Of a DNA stretch of 64,000 nt, positions 44,519 to 52,734 are shown in pieces; position 1 is the first letter of the stretch; each line of letters begins with the position of its first letter. The notes under the pieces were generated by a model. That model was given only the letters and a program-made list of their open reading frames with translations. It made no database searches and had not been told where the DNA came from. A program made the translations under genes and the position numbers. The stretch lies in assembly GCA_964568075.1 (NCBI GenBank), contig CAZMOM010000003.1, positions 62,001-126,000 of the forward strand, given 5' to 3'. This stretch comes from MnTg04 sp964568075. Lineage in GTDB: Bacteria; Pseudomonadota; Gammaproteobacteria; Steroidobacterales; MnTg04.

Positions 44519-45031
44519 ATGGCGAATAATGTGATGGGCGTGTTTCAGTTCGAGGACGAATTCATCGGCGCGCTGCGCCGGCTGAAAGAATCGGGTTTCG
44601 ATGGCTTGACGGCGATGTCGCCGATACCATTGCACGAGGCGGACCACATACTCGGGTTTGGAAAGTCACCGGTCCGGCGATTTACCCTGGCGGGCACGAT
44701 AATCGGGGCTGCAGCCGGATTTTACATGACGGTGGCGACTGCACTGACATTTATCCTGCCAACCTCGGGACGCCCGATCATCACCGTGCCACCATACCTG
44801 GTTATTACTTATGAGATGACGATCCTGCTTGGCGTGCTGTTTACCTTGCTCGGTTTCCACGTCGTCTCCGGTCTGCCCGCCTGGCGGGACAGGATCTATC
44901 ATCCGGCGACCAATGTGGACCGGTTTACGCTTGTGGTCGAATGTGCCGAGGGTGAAAAAAGTAATCTGGCGGAAAAAATCATCCGTGAATCCGGCGCCGA
45001 GGAAGTGAGCCGGGTGGAGGGGGACCGATGA
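44519..45031 (+). CDS. actD: ACIII subunit ActD (DUF3341)
   Basis: A 170-residue membrane protein with two central helices (about 60-82 and 96-118). GVFQFEDEFIGALRRLKESGF and the HEADHILGFGKSPVRRFTL segment are characteristic of DUF3341. It holds no cofactor and is structural. Its stop overlaps actE by four bases. Confidence 0.92.
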   Translation: MANNVMGVFQFEDEFIGALRRLKESGFDGLTAMSPIPLHEADHILGFGKSPVRRFTLAGTIIGAAAGFYMTVATALTFILPTSGRPIITVPPYLVITYEMTILLGVLFTLLGFHVVSGLPAWRDRIYHPATNVDRFTLVVECAEGEKSNLAEKIIRESGAEEVSRVEGDR

Positions 45032-45558
45032 AGCGGCGCGCAGCTTTTCTCTCCCTCGCAAGCCTGGTCCTGGTATTGGGTGTCATTCCCCATTCTTTAG
45101 CCTTGCCCTGGGATGAAGACATGCGGAACCAGCCCTCGGTCAAACCGCAGGAATCCCAGGTCCGGACCAATACCAGTTCCGTGCCGACGAAAAACAAAGA
45201 AACCATTCCGACTCCGGCCGGCATTAACGAACTGGTGCTGGCCAGACTGGCCGCCGGCGAGCTTGAAAATCCGGTCCGCGTCACGCCCGAATCGCTGAAC
45301 CTGGGCAAATCGTTGTATGAGGTCCATTGCCGGACCTGTCACGGCGACCAGGGCAGGGGGGATGGGCCGGTCGGGCTCAAGTTTGTCGTGGCGCCGATGG
45401 ATTTGACGATGGACTATGTCCAGCTCCAGCCAGACGGACAGATATTTTTCACCATCAGCCACGGCAGTATCGCCATGCCGTTTTATCGCGACTCCATCCC
45501 GGAGGATGACCGGTGGCATGTGGTTAATTACATCAAGCACGTGTTGGGTCAGAAATGA
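45028..45558 (+). CDS. actE: ACIII subunit ActE, monoheme cytochrome c
   Basis: A 176-residue exported cytochrome: N-terminal signal/anchor (about 6-26), MRNQPSVKP segment typical of ActE, heme motif CRTCH near residue 94 and axial-Met candidate in IAMPFYRDSI. It takes electrons from ActA and passes them to soluble carriers or the oxidase. No lipobox is visible. Overlaps actF by four bases. Confidence 0.92.
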   Translation: MKRRAAFLSLASLVLVLGVIPHSLALPWDEDMRNQPSVKPQESQVRTNTSSVPTKNKETIPTPAGINELVLARLAAGELENPVRVTPESLNLGKSLYEVHCRTCHGDQGRGDGPVGLKFVVAPMDLTMDYVQLQPDGQIFFTISHGSIAMPFYRDSIPEDDRWHVVNYIKHVLGQK

Positions 45559-46826
45559 ACGGCGTTCCGGAAATAGCACTGGGTGTGCGGGCAGGTAACG
45601 GTGGTTATCGCAAGTGGCTTCTGGCATTTGCCGCGATATTCCTGACTTGCATCGGCGCGCTGGCCTTTGCGCTGCGCAGTGGTTCCGATCAGATTCCCTG
45701 GGCGTTTTTGACGGCCAATTTTGTCTTCCTGCTGGGGGTTAGCCAGTTTGGTGTCGCGTTTGTAGCGATCATGCGCGTCATCGGCGCGAAGTGGGCGCGC
45801 CCGTACTACCGTTTGGGTGAAATTTTTACGCTGGCGTATATGCCGATCGCCATCACGGGGTTGCTCATTATTTACTATTATGGCCGGCATGATCTGTTTT
45901 ACTGGTTGTCAGGGTCGCCAGGAGGGCATCTCAGCGCCTGGCTCGACGAATCCTTCCTGCTTACCCGAAACCTGACTGCACAGATAGTTTTTTATTCTAT
46001 CGTGTTGATTTTCTTTATTGCCGGTTTACTGCCCGATGTCAGTCAGGCCAGCACCGAAAACGGCCCGGGCTGGCGACGCGCCATGTATCGCCGTCTTCTG
46101 AGAATGAGGGAAGGAAAGGACGAGGCCAGACTCAAGAGATTCGTTTACTACTTCTCGCCTCTGATTTTACTGAGTTGCGCGATCGCCAACACTTTTATCG
46201 CCTGGGATTTCGGCATGATGCTGACGCCGCATTATCACAGCAGCGTATATCCCATGTATTTCATTATTGGCAACATGTTTGCCGGCACCGCTGTTTTGCT
46301 GTTGCTCAGCGTTTTGTTAAAAAAACTGGTAAATGTCGGCGACTATTTTTCGACATTGCACGTAAAAAGCATGGGGATCATGCTGACCGGATTTTCGTTG
46401 TTGTGGCTGTATTTTTTCTGGGCGCAGTTCTTCGTCAGTTGGTTCGGAAATTTGCCGAACGAATACGGCCCGCTCTGGAAACAGATGCAGGGATTTTACG
46501 GTCCCTATTTCTGGGTCATGCTGACCTGCATCATCGCGATTCCGATTGGAACCATGATTTTTGCCTGGGTCAAAAGGACCTGGTGGGCGATGGTTGTCGT
46601 CACGTCGATTATGACACTCGGCATCTGGCTAAACCGGTTCTTGCTGGTTATGTCGCCATTGTATGACGAATATACGCCGTTCACCCGCTTGCCGGATTAC
46701 CTCGCGTTTGCCGGAATATTCGCGGGCTTCATGCTGTTTTTATTTCTGCTGATCAATATTTTCCCCACGGTTTCCATGTGGGAGTTGCGCGATGCCGCCC
46801 AACAGGAACATGATAGTGGCCTGTAG
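45555..46826 (+). CDS. actF: ACIII subunit ActF, NrfD-like membrane protein
   Basis: A 423-residue polytopic protein with about ten helices, paralogous to ActC (for example YHSSVYPMYFIIGNMFAGTA and WAQFFVSWFGNLPNEYG). In known complexes ActF pairs with ActC in the membrane arm. Last core gene of the complex. No cytochrome oxidase genes follow in the window. Confidence 0.93.
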   Translation: MNGVPEIALGVRAGNGGYRKWLLAFAAIFLTCIGALAFALRSGSDQIPWAFLTANFVFLLGVSQFGVAFVAIMRVIGAKWARPYYRLGEIFTLAYMPIAITGLLIIYYYGRHDLFYWLSGSPGGHLSAWLDESFLLTRNLTAQIVFYSIVLIFFIAGLLPDVSQASTENGPGWRRAMYRRLLRMREGKDEARLKRFVYYFSPLILLSCAIANTFIAWDFGMMLTPHYHSSVYPMYFIIGNMFAGTAVLLLLSVLLKKLVNVGDYFSTLHVKSMGIMLTGFSLLWLYFFWAQFFVSWFGNLPNEYGPLWKQMQGFYGPYFWVMLTCIIAIPIGTMIFAWVKRTWWAMVVVTSIMTLGIWLNRFLLVMSPLYDEYTPFTRLPDYLAFAGIFAGFMLFLFLLINIFPTVSMWELRDAAQQEHDSGL

Positions 46827-46876
46827 CCCTCTCCCGTTGAGTGGCGCGGTATAAAGCTGATGGAGGCGACGACGTA

Positions 46877-47377
46877 ATGATGATGACCGGAAAACTGGCA
46901 TTGGTACCAGCTGCAATGGCTTTGTTTCTGGTCGCATGCGAAGGGGCTGGCGTATCGGTAGTGGATGAAGACGTTGATCGCGTAACCCTCGCCGATCATG
47001 TCAACCTGATCGATTTCGGCGATTACGTCGTACATGTTAATGCGCAAACAACGAGCAGTATTCCCGCAGATGTGGCCCGGAACCTCGGTATCACCCGAAG
47101 TGACAACAGGGCGATGTTGAATATAGTGATTACCCGCAAGGTTAATGGGTCGTTCGGTCCGTCGGTCAAGGGGACGGTAACGGGGACGGCGTCCAACCTG
47201 GTGGGCCAACTCAAAAACATGACCATCCGCGAGGTCACGGAACACGACGCAACTTATTATATTGGGGAAGTTGTCGTGGTCGACGGTGAGACACTATTTT
47301 TCAACGTTGACGTGACGCCAGAAGGTAAGGACCGGACATATTATCTAAGATATAAGGGCGAGTTTTACTCGGGTTGA
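46877..47377 (+). CDS. DUF4426 family lipoprotein
   Basis: A 166-residue exported lipoprotein (lipobox LVAC, Cys near residue 21). The mature part fits DUF4426: DYVVHVNAQTTSSIPADVAR, SDNRAMLNIVI and ATYYIGEVVVVDGETLFFNV. Its function is unknown. GGAGG ten bases before the ATG at 46877 supports that start. It lies 50 bases after actF on the same strand and might share its transcript. Confidence 0.82.
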   Translation: MMMTGKLALVPAAMALFLVACEGAGVSVVDEDVDRVTLADHVNLIDFGDYVVHVNAQTTSSIPADVARNLGITRSDNRAMLNIVITRKVNGSFGPSVKGTVTGTASNLVGQLKNMTIREVTEHDATYYIGEVVVVDGETLFFNVDVTPEGKDRTYYLRYKGEFYSG

Positions 47378-47443
47378 TCCGGAATCCACGGTTCTTTTTG
47401 AAAAGACTGGTCCCGGTGGCTCAGATTAGCGCATGTCGGCTTT

Positions 47444-48718
47444 ATGACTAAATCCCGGAATCATCCTGCACTGCCGCCTGAGGCAATGCTCAAGATTCTG
47501 GAAGTGACCCAGCAACTCGCTGCGCCCTTTGATCTGATCAGTATGCTGACCGAAATCGTCAGCGCCGGCCGGTCGGTGCTCGGTGCCGACATGGGTGCAC
47601 TCTGGCTTTACGAAGCGAACACGCATGACCTGGTGATCAAGGTGCCGGAACTGGATCCACCTGCCCGGGTCGCCGCAGGCGATGGCTTGGTCGGCGAATG
47701 CCTGATGTCTCGACAGATTATCACTGTGGCCGACTGCTACGCCGATCCCCGTTTCCAGGGAGCGGTTGATAAGGCGACCGGATACAAGACCAAGACGATG
47801 CTCAATGTCCCGCTGGTCGGCAATGACGAAGCGCGGGTAGGGGTTCTCCAGTTGCTGAATAAAAACTCGGGCGAGTTCGATGAAAGCGACGAGCTGATCG
47901 CACGGTCCCTGGCAGCGCAGTGTGCGGTTGCGCTGCAAAGAACCCAGTTGACCGAGGAATTATTCGAGAAAAGACATCTGGACAAAGAGGTCAATATCGC
48001 GCGTGAGATTCAGATGAGCACCCTGCCAACCCGGATGCCGTCGGTGCCTGGTTATGACTTGCATGGGATGTTCCTACCCACTTCGCAAACCGGTGGCGAC
48101 ATGTTCGACCTGGTGCTGCTCGATGGCCAGTTGTTCATGCTGTTGGGGGATGCCACCGGCCATGGCTTTGGGCCGGCGCTGTCGGCAACGCAGATGCAGG
48201 CCATGCTGCGGGTCGCTTTCCGCGCCGGAGCAGACCTGGATTCGGCATTCATGCATGTCAATAACCAGCTTGTCGAGGACTTACCGGATAACCGATTCAT
48301 TACCGCGTTCATGGGATTTTTGAACCCAGACACCCATGACGTGAGATTCCATTCCGGCGGCCAGGGGCCAATCCTGCATTTTCACGCCGAGAGCGGCGAG
48401 TGTGATTGGCACAAGCCCACCAGTTTCCCGGTCGGCGTCATGGAAATCGAGGTCGCCGGTGAAGCGAAAAAGATCGATATGCAACCAGGCGATATTCTCG
48501 GACTGATCTCGGATGGCGTTTTCGAGTACGAAAGCGTGCAGGGCGAGCAATTTGGCGAGGACCGCGTAGCCCAGGTCATGCGGGATTACCACAATATCGC
48601 CATGGCCGACCTCACCGAGAAATTGCTCGATGCCACCTTTGCTTTTGGCAAGAATGTGCCACAAGCGGACGATATTACCGTGGTATTGCTCCGCCGACTG
48701 CCGATTTCGGGCATGTAA
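47444..48718 (+). CDS. GAF-domain PP2C/SpoIIE-type serine phosphatase
   Basis: A 424-residue signalling phosphatase. An N-terminal GAF domain (about 20-165: LGADMGALWLYE, MLNVPLVGND) precedes a linker helix and a SpoIIE/PPM domain (about 200-420) with metal-binding motifs TGGDMFD, GDATGHGFGPAL, LISDGVFE and ADDITVVLL. Such RsbU-like enzymes dephosphorylate a STAS antagonist, as encoded two genes on. The GAF ligand is unknown. Confidence 0.93.
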   Translation: MTKSRNHPALPPEAMLKILEVTQQLAAPFDLISMLTEIVSAGRSVLGADMGALWLYEANTHDLVIKVPELDPPARVAAGDGLVGECLMSRQIITVADCYADPRFQGAVDKATGYKTKTMLNVPLVGNDEARVGVLQLLNKNSGEFDESDELIARSLAAQCAVALQRTQLTEELFEKRHLDKEVNIAREIQMSTLPTRMPSVPGYDLHGMFLPTSQTGGDMFDLVLLDGQLFMLLGDATGHGFGPALSATQMQAMLRVAFRAGADLDSAFMHVNNQLVEDLPDNRFITAFMGFLNPDTHDVRFHSGGQGPILHFHAESGECDWHKPTSFPVGVMEIEVAGEAKKIDMQPGDILGLISDGVFEYESVQGEQFGEDRVAQVMRDYHNIAMADLTEKLLDATFAFGKNVPQADDITVVLLRRLPISGM

Positions 48719-48914
48719 ACGCTCCACATGGTCTGAAACCGAGGCCGGCAAGCCTTTGCGAGGGGCTTTGGCTGGTCTACACTAACATTCTACGAATAAT
48801 CGCCGGACACAAGAACAAGACGTCGGCGTCGGGGAGAACCGGCTACTGCCGATAACGGCTTCCTTCCGGTCGGCGCCATGTTGCGTGGCGGAATTCGCTA
48901 TTGCGAGCTGATCC

Positions 48915-49316
48915 GTGGAAAAAAAATTCAAAAGAAACTTCGACGAAATCCGCGACATCGTATCCATGACCGCAAATTTTTTTGCGCACGAAAACCTCGA
49001 CAATGCCTTGCGAAATTCAGTGGACCTGGCCATTGAAGAGCTGTTTGTCAATATGGTCACTTACAACACCGAAACCAAGGCCGATATACTGATCGAGATG
49101 CAGCGGGACAATGGCGGCATCGAGGTCAGCCTGACCGATTATAACGTCGATCGTTTCGATCCGACCGAAGCAACATCTGTGGATATCGAAGCCCCGCTGG
49201 ATCAAAGAACTCCAGGGGGCCTGGGTCTTTACCTGGTTATCAAGATGGTCGATTCCATCCACTACGAGTATCACGACCGGACCAGCAAAATCACGTTCAG
49301 GCAGGGGGTGGCTTAG
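48915..49316 (+). CDS. RsbW-like anti-sigma/serine kinase
   Basis: A 133-residue HATPase_c_2 protein. The N-box is in LAIEELFVNMVTY and the G-box in RTPGGLGLYLVIK. It would phosphorylate the STAS protein encoded next and switch partners. The start is a GTG at 48915. Directly abuts the STAS gene. No sigma-B-type factor lies beside it; the adjacent sigma factor is ECF type. Confidence 0.9.
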   Translation: MEKKFKRNFDEIRDIVSMTANFFAHENLDNALRNSVDLAIEELFVNMVTYNTETKADILIEMQRDNGGIEVSLTDYNVDRFDPTEATSVDIEAPLDQRTPGGLGLYLVIKMVDSIHYEYHDRTSKITFRQGVA

Positions 49317-49616
49317 GTGATGTTTGAGATCGACTTTGGCGAAGGCGGGGTGGTTATTGTCGTGGGACGGCTCGATGCGGCCGAGGCGGATCGCGCCCAG
49401 GCTTTCCTGGATGACGTGCCTGGAGCCTGCGTGCTTGACATGGAGAAGCTGGAATACATATCGAGCGCTGGCCTGGGAGTTTTGCTGAAGACTCATAAAC
49501 GGCTGACAGCAACCGGCTCAGGTTTGAAAATGATCAAGGTCAGCAGTCATATCAACGATATTTTCAAGTACTCGGGTTTTGACCGCCTGTTCGAGATCGA
49601 AACCGCCGATGGATAA
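49317..49616 (+). CDS. STAS-domain anti-anti-sigma protein
   Basis: A 99-residue single-domain STAS protein. The phospho-acceptor Ser is in LEYISSAGLGVLLK. It completes a phosphatase / kinase / antagonist trio of partner-switching type. The start may be the GTG at 49317 or the ATG at 49320; GGGGGTGG upstream fits both. Confidence 0.92.
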   Translation: MMFEIDFGEGGVVIVVGRLDAAEADRAQAFLDDVPGACVLDMEKLEYISSAGLGVLLKTHKRLTATGSGLKMIKVSSHINDIFKYSGFDRLFEIETADG

Positions 49617-49711
49617 CGCCTGCCGATGGAATTCAATGAATCACGGCTGCGATCGGGAATGAACGGCTTGTTTCCCCCATGCATCAACTTTTCGGCTGCC
49701 CGGCAGTAGTT

Positions 49712-50257
49712 ATGAATAAGGATCGTGATACGGCGCTGCTAAGCGACTGCAGAAGGGGCGACCGAAATGCCCTGGAAACACTAGTCAGACGCTACGAGAA
49801 GCCGATATACAATGCAGCTTACAGGATGCTTGGAAACCCTGACGACGCAGCCGACATTACGCAAATCGCGTTCCTCAAGGTTTTTGAAAACCTTGATCGG
49901 TACAACCCGAAGTTCAAATTTTTTAGTTGGATTTACCGGATCGCAGTCAATGAATCAATCAATTTTCTCAAACGGCGGGGTCACCAGGAGCCTCTCGATG
50001 ACAGGCAGGCATCAAGCTTGCGTGGCCCGGCGGCGCTGGTCGAATCCGGGCGCATTGGTGATTGCGTTCAGGGGGTTTTGATGGAGTTGCAGGAGGAACA
50101 GCGCGCGGTCATCGTATTACGGCATTTCACGGAGTGCAGTTATCAGGAGATTGCCGATATTCTGCAGATTCCGGAAAAGACTGTGAAATCCAGGCTATAT
50201 ACGGCGCGACAGATTATGAAGGAAAAGATCACGGCAATGGGTCTGGTTGGCAAATGA
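49712..50257 (+). CDS. ECF-type RNA polymerase sigma factor
   Basis: A 181-residue sigma factor with region 2 (about 15-80, NAAYRMLGNPDDAADITQIA and FFSWIYRIAVNESINFLKR) and region 4 (about 120-170, CSYQEIADILQIPEKTVKSR). The domains fit the RpoE-like ECF group. I prefer the ATG at 49712 over one at 49679 because family members begin at this position; neither has a strong ribosome site. Its stop overlaps the anti-sigma start by four bases. Confidence 0.9.
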   Translation: MNKDRDTALLSDCRRGDRNALETLVRRYEKPIYNAAYRMLGNPDDAADITQIAFLKVFENLDRYNPKFKFFSWIYRIAVNESINFLKRRGHQEPLDDRQASSLRGPAALVESGRIGDCVQGVLMELQEEQRAVIVLRHFTECSYQEIADILQIPEKTVKSRLYTARQIMKEKITAMGLVGK

Positions 50258-51012
50258 ACGATAAAAAATACATGGAGCTGATCCAGGCCGAGCTCGACGG
50301 CGAGCTCAATGAGGATCAGCAGGCCGAGCTGGATTCCCTGCTGGATGCATCCGCCGAAGCCCGTACCACGAGGAAAGACTTCCGTGATCTTGCCGGTCTG
50401 CTGGGTCAGATTCCCTCGCGTCAGCCTCCCGAATCCCTGCGTCAGAGTATTCTTGCGCAGATAGATCTTGCCGGCCGGCAACGGCCGGCGCCATCCCGTT
50501 GGGCAATTCCCGCAGCGGCGCGCGTGGCCATTGCTTTCGCCGCCGGCATCGTGGTCACCATCGGGCTGTTCCGGCTGGCACCGGTAGAGATCGGGCCGAC
50601 CGATACCCGGAGCCTGGTGGGATCCATGGTCAGAAACCAGGCCCTGCCGAATGAATTTCCCAGGGACCGGCTGGAGCTGGAGTTCAATATCCTGCAAGGC
50701 TCGGTTGAGCTGCACCGCAACAATAATCTGTTGATGCTCGAGTTCGAATTCGATGCAAAGGGACCGATGAACCTGGCGCTTGATTTTGCGGATCAGGGCC
50801 TGCAATTCGAGGGATTTGCGCATCAGTCGGTTACGCCACCGGGTTTGCAGGTATCCACGGATTCCATTGGTATTGCAGCGAGCGGCGATCAGTCGTTTGT
50901 TGTTTTTTTGGCCTATACTAGCGAAAAAGGTGCCATTTCCGGGGCCAGCATAGCGCTTGAGTTTCATCTGCCAGGAGGGCAGATACACCAAGCCGTGCTG
51001 ACAGACTCCTAG
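50254..51012 (+). CDS. Membrane-bound anti-sigma factor without zinc motif
   Basis: A 252-residue protein coupled to the ECF gene (ATGA overlap). The cytoplasmic N-terminus (about 1-80, starting MNDKKYMELIQAELDGELN) resembles anti-sigma domains but lacks the HxxxCxxC zinc ligands. One membrane helix (about 84-106) leads to a beta-rich periplasmic domain of about 145 residues. It probably binds the sigma factor until cleaved. The PrsW-family protease encoded at 55.9 kb is a candidate cutter. Confidence 0.78.
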   Translation: MNDKKYMELIQAELDGELNEDQQAELDSLLDASAEARTTRKDFRDLAGLLGQIPSRQPPESLRQSILAQIDLAGRQRPAPSRWAIPAAARVAIAFAAGIVVTIGLFRLAPVEIGPTDTRSLVGSMVRNQALPNEFPRDRLELEFNILQGSVELHRNNNLLMLEFEFDAKGPMNLALDFADQGLQFEGFAHQSVTPPGLQVSTDSIGIAASGDQSFVVFLAYTSEKGAISGASIALEFHLPGGQIHQAVLTDS

Positions 51013-51201
51013 CCAACTTTGCAGGCAATGGCTTGTATTTGAACCAGGGAAGGTCTGATCAATGCACGAAGATGAACTGAGAATCAGGAAGAAGAATTAG
51101 CTTGAATAAACGGCTTTTGACCAACTTTTTCGGCCGACAACCGTACTTAATTTAAGGCAGGAAATGCCAACCCGTTCCGGGTCTCAGTAAGGGGAACAGT
51201 A

Positions 51202-52602
51202 ATGGCTACACCAAGCAACAAAACAGTTTTCATGATCGTAGCAGGTGTCGTGATCTTGATCGCGATTGGCTACTTCGGCATGAACTATCCGCCGGATGGC
51301 GATGGTATGTGGGGAGCAGTGGCGCCGGCAGAGCGCTATCGAGCGGATCAGCCAACTGCTGATGATATTAAGCTGGGCGACCAGGCGATTCAGCAATTCA
51401 TGCAGACAGACACATACACACTGCTGGCGAGCGATGAGGAGTTCCAGAGCGCGATGCGGGACGAGGGTGTCGTGAGTGCACTGCAAAGCCAGGGCTTCAT
51501 TAACGCCTTGCAGAGCCAGGGCTTCATTAACGCCTTGCAGAGCCAGGGCTTCATTAACACCTTGCAGAGCCGGGACTTCGTTAACGCTTTGCAGAGCCGG
51601 GACTTTGTCAACGCTTTGCAGAGCCGGGACTTTGTTGAAGCCTTGCAGAGCCGGGACTTTGTTAACGCTTTGCAGAGCCGGGACTTCGTTAACGCTTTGC
51701 AGAGCCGGGACTTTGTCAACGCTTTGCAGAGCCGGGACTTTGTTGAAGCCTTGCAGAGCCGGGACTTTGTTAACGCTTTGCAGAGCCGGGACTTCGTTAA
51801 CGCTTTGCAGAGCCGGGACTTTGTCAACGCTTTGCAGAGCCGGGACTTTGTCAACGCCTTGCAGAACCGGGGCTTCGTGGACGCGCTGCAAAGCAAGAGC
51901 TTTGTCGACGCCTTGCAAAGTCAGGGGTTTGTCGATGCACTGCAAAGCCAGGGCTTGGTCAACGCCTTGCAGAGCCAGAGCTTCGTAAACGCATTGCAAA
52001 GCAAGAGCTTTGTCGACGCCTTGCAGAGCCAGGGACTCGCAACCGCGCTGCAGAGCCAGGGCTTGGATAGCGCGCTACAGAGCAAGGGGCTAGAGAGCGC
52101 CTTGCAGAGCAAAGGCTTCATGGACGCACTGCAGAGCCAGGGTTTCGTTGAGGCTTTGCAGAGCCAGGGTTTTATTAACGCCTTGCAGAGCCGAGGCTTC
52201 GTTGATGCCTTGCAGAGTCAGGGTTTGATTAACGCCTTGCAGAGCCAGGGTTTTATTAACGCCTTGCAGAGCCGGAGTTTCGTTGACGCCTTGCAGAGTC
52301 GGGGCTTCGTAGAGGCACTGCAAAGCAAGAGTTTTGTCGATGCATTGCAAAGCCAGGGCTTCATTAACGCTTTGCAGAGCCAGAGTGTTGTTGCCGCCTT
52401 GCAGAGCCGGGGCTTCGTAGAGGCACTGCAAAGCAAGAGTTTTGTCGATGCATTGCAAAGCCAGGGCTTCGTTAACGCCTTGCAGAGCCAGGGCTTCATT
52501 AGCGCCTTGCAAAGCCAGGGCTTCGTAAACGCACTGCAAAACCGGGGCTTCGTCAGCCGGCTGCAAAGCGCTGCACTGCGGGACAACGCAATAAACAGGT
52601 AG
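51202..52602 (+). CDS. Membrane-anchored protein with 41 tandem nonapeptide repeats
   Basis: A 466-residue protein not belonging to any family I know. One membrane helix (about 8-26) and a short spacer (27-90) precede 41 consecutive nine-residue repeats (91-459) of type V-N-A-L-Q-S-x-x-F and a seven-residue end. Leu and Gln are present in 41 of 41 repeats, Ala in 39 and Ser in 39; position 9 is Phe in 34. Positions 7-8 vary among QG, RD, KS, RG and SF-preceding forms. AAGGGGAACAG precedes the ATG. The N-terminus points to a periplasmic repeat domain. It follows the sigma/anti-sigma pair and ends at a strong terminator. The other open frames across it are repeat artefacts. Confidence 0.85.
   Translation: MATPSNKTVFMIVAGVVILIAIGYFGMNYPPDGDGMWGAVAPAERYRADQPTADDIKLGDQAIQQFMQTDTYTLLASDEEFQSAMRDEGVVSALQSQGFINALQSQGFINALQSQGFINTLQSRDFVNALQSRDFVNALQSRDFVEALQSRDFVNALQSRDFVNALQSRDFVNALQSRDFVEALQSRDFVNALQSRDFVNALQSRDFVNALQSRDFVNALQNRGFVDALQSKSFVDALQSQGFVDALQSQGLVNALQSQSFVNALQSKSFVDALQSQGLATALQSQGLDSALQSKGLESALQSKGFMDALQSQGFVEALQSQGFINALQSRGFVDALQSQGLINALQSQGFINALQSRSFVDALQSRGFVEALQSKSFVDALQSQGFINALQSQSVVAALQSRGFVEALQSKSFVDALQSQGFVNALQSQGFISALQSQGFVNALQNRGFVSRLQSAALRDNAINR
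51472..52578 (+). repeat. 27-bp tandem repeat array, 41 copies, inside the coding region
   Basis: The 27-bp unit keeps the frame throughout. A higher-order 108-bp unit (four repeats) appears at 51580-51687 and 51688-51795, differing at only one or two bases by eye. A second 108-bp pair occupies 52282-52389 and 52390-52497, whose middle 54 bases (repeats 32-33 and 36-37) are identical. This pattern indicates recent slippage or unequal crossing-over. Confidence 0.9.
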
Positions 52603-52668
52603 CGGATTCCGGGCGAGCGTCTTTAATTATCCGTGAGCGGGAGACGAGGAATTCCGCCATAGCAAACA

Positions 52669-52706
52669 AAAGGATACAACGGCGCTGATCCGTTGTATCC
52701 TTTTTT
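52669..52706 (+). terminator. Strong Rho-independent terminator after the repeat protein
   Basis: AAAGGATACAACGG (52669-52682), a seven-base loop and CCGTTGTATCCTTT (52690-52703) make a perfect 14-bp stem followed by more T. It lies 67 bases after the repeat-protein stop and insulates it from the next gene. Confidence 0.92.
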
Positions 52707-52734
52707 GTCTGTTGCGCTAAAAGAATAATACATA

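Noticed and set aside
39603..46826. Polysulfide or other Mo-dependent CISM reductase instead of ACIII
   Set aside because: The pentaheme ActA, DUF3341 ActD, monoheme ActE and two NrfD-like subunits in this order are specific to ACIII.
51041..51058. ECF-type promoter before the repeat protein (GAACC and TCTGA)
   Set aside because: The elements are only eight bases apart instead of about 16.
51184..51999. Long antisense and second-frame open readings across the repeat array
   Set aside because: The 27-bp unit is a multiple of three and lacks stops in several frames, so all stay open. Only the plus frame from 51202 has a start, ribosome site, membrane helix and sensible codon pattern.
51472..52578. 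CRISPR-like array
   Set aside because: Repeats are directly adjacent with no spacers, and they encode a protein in frame.
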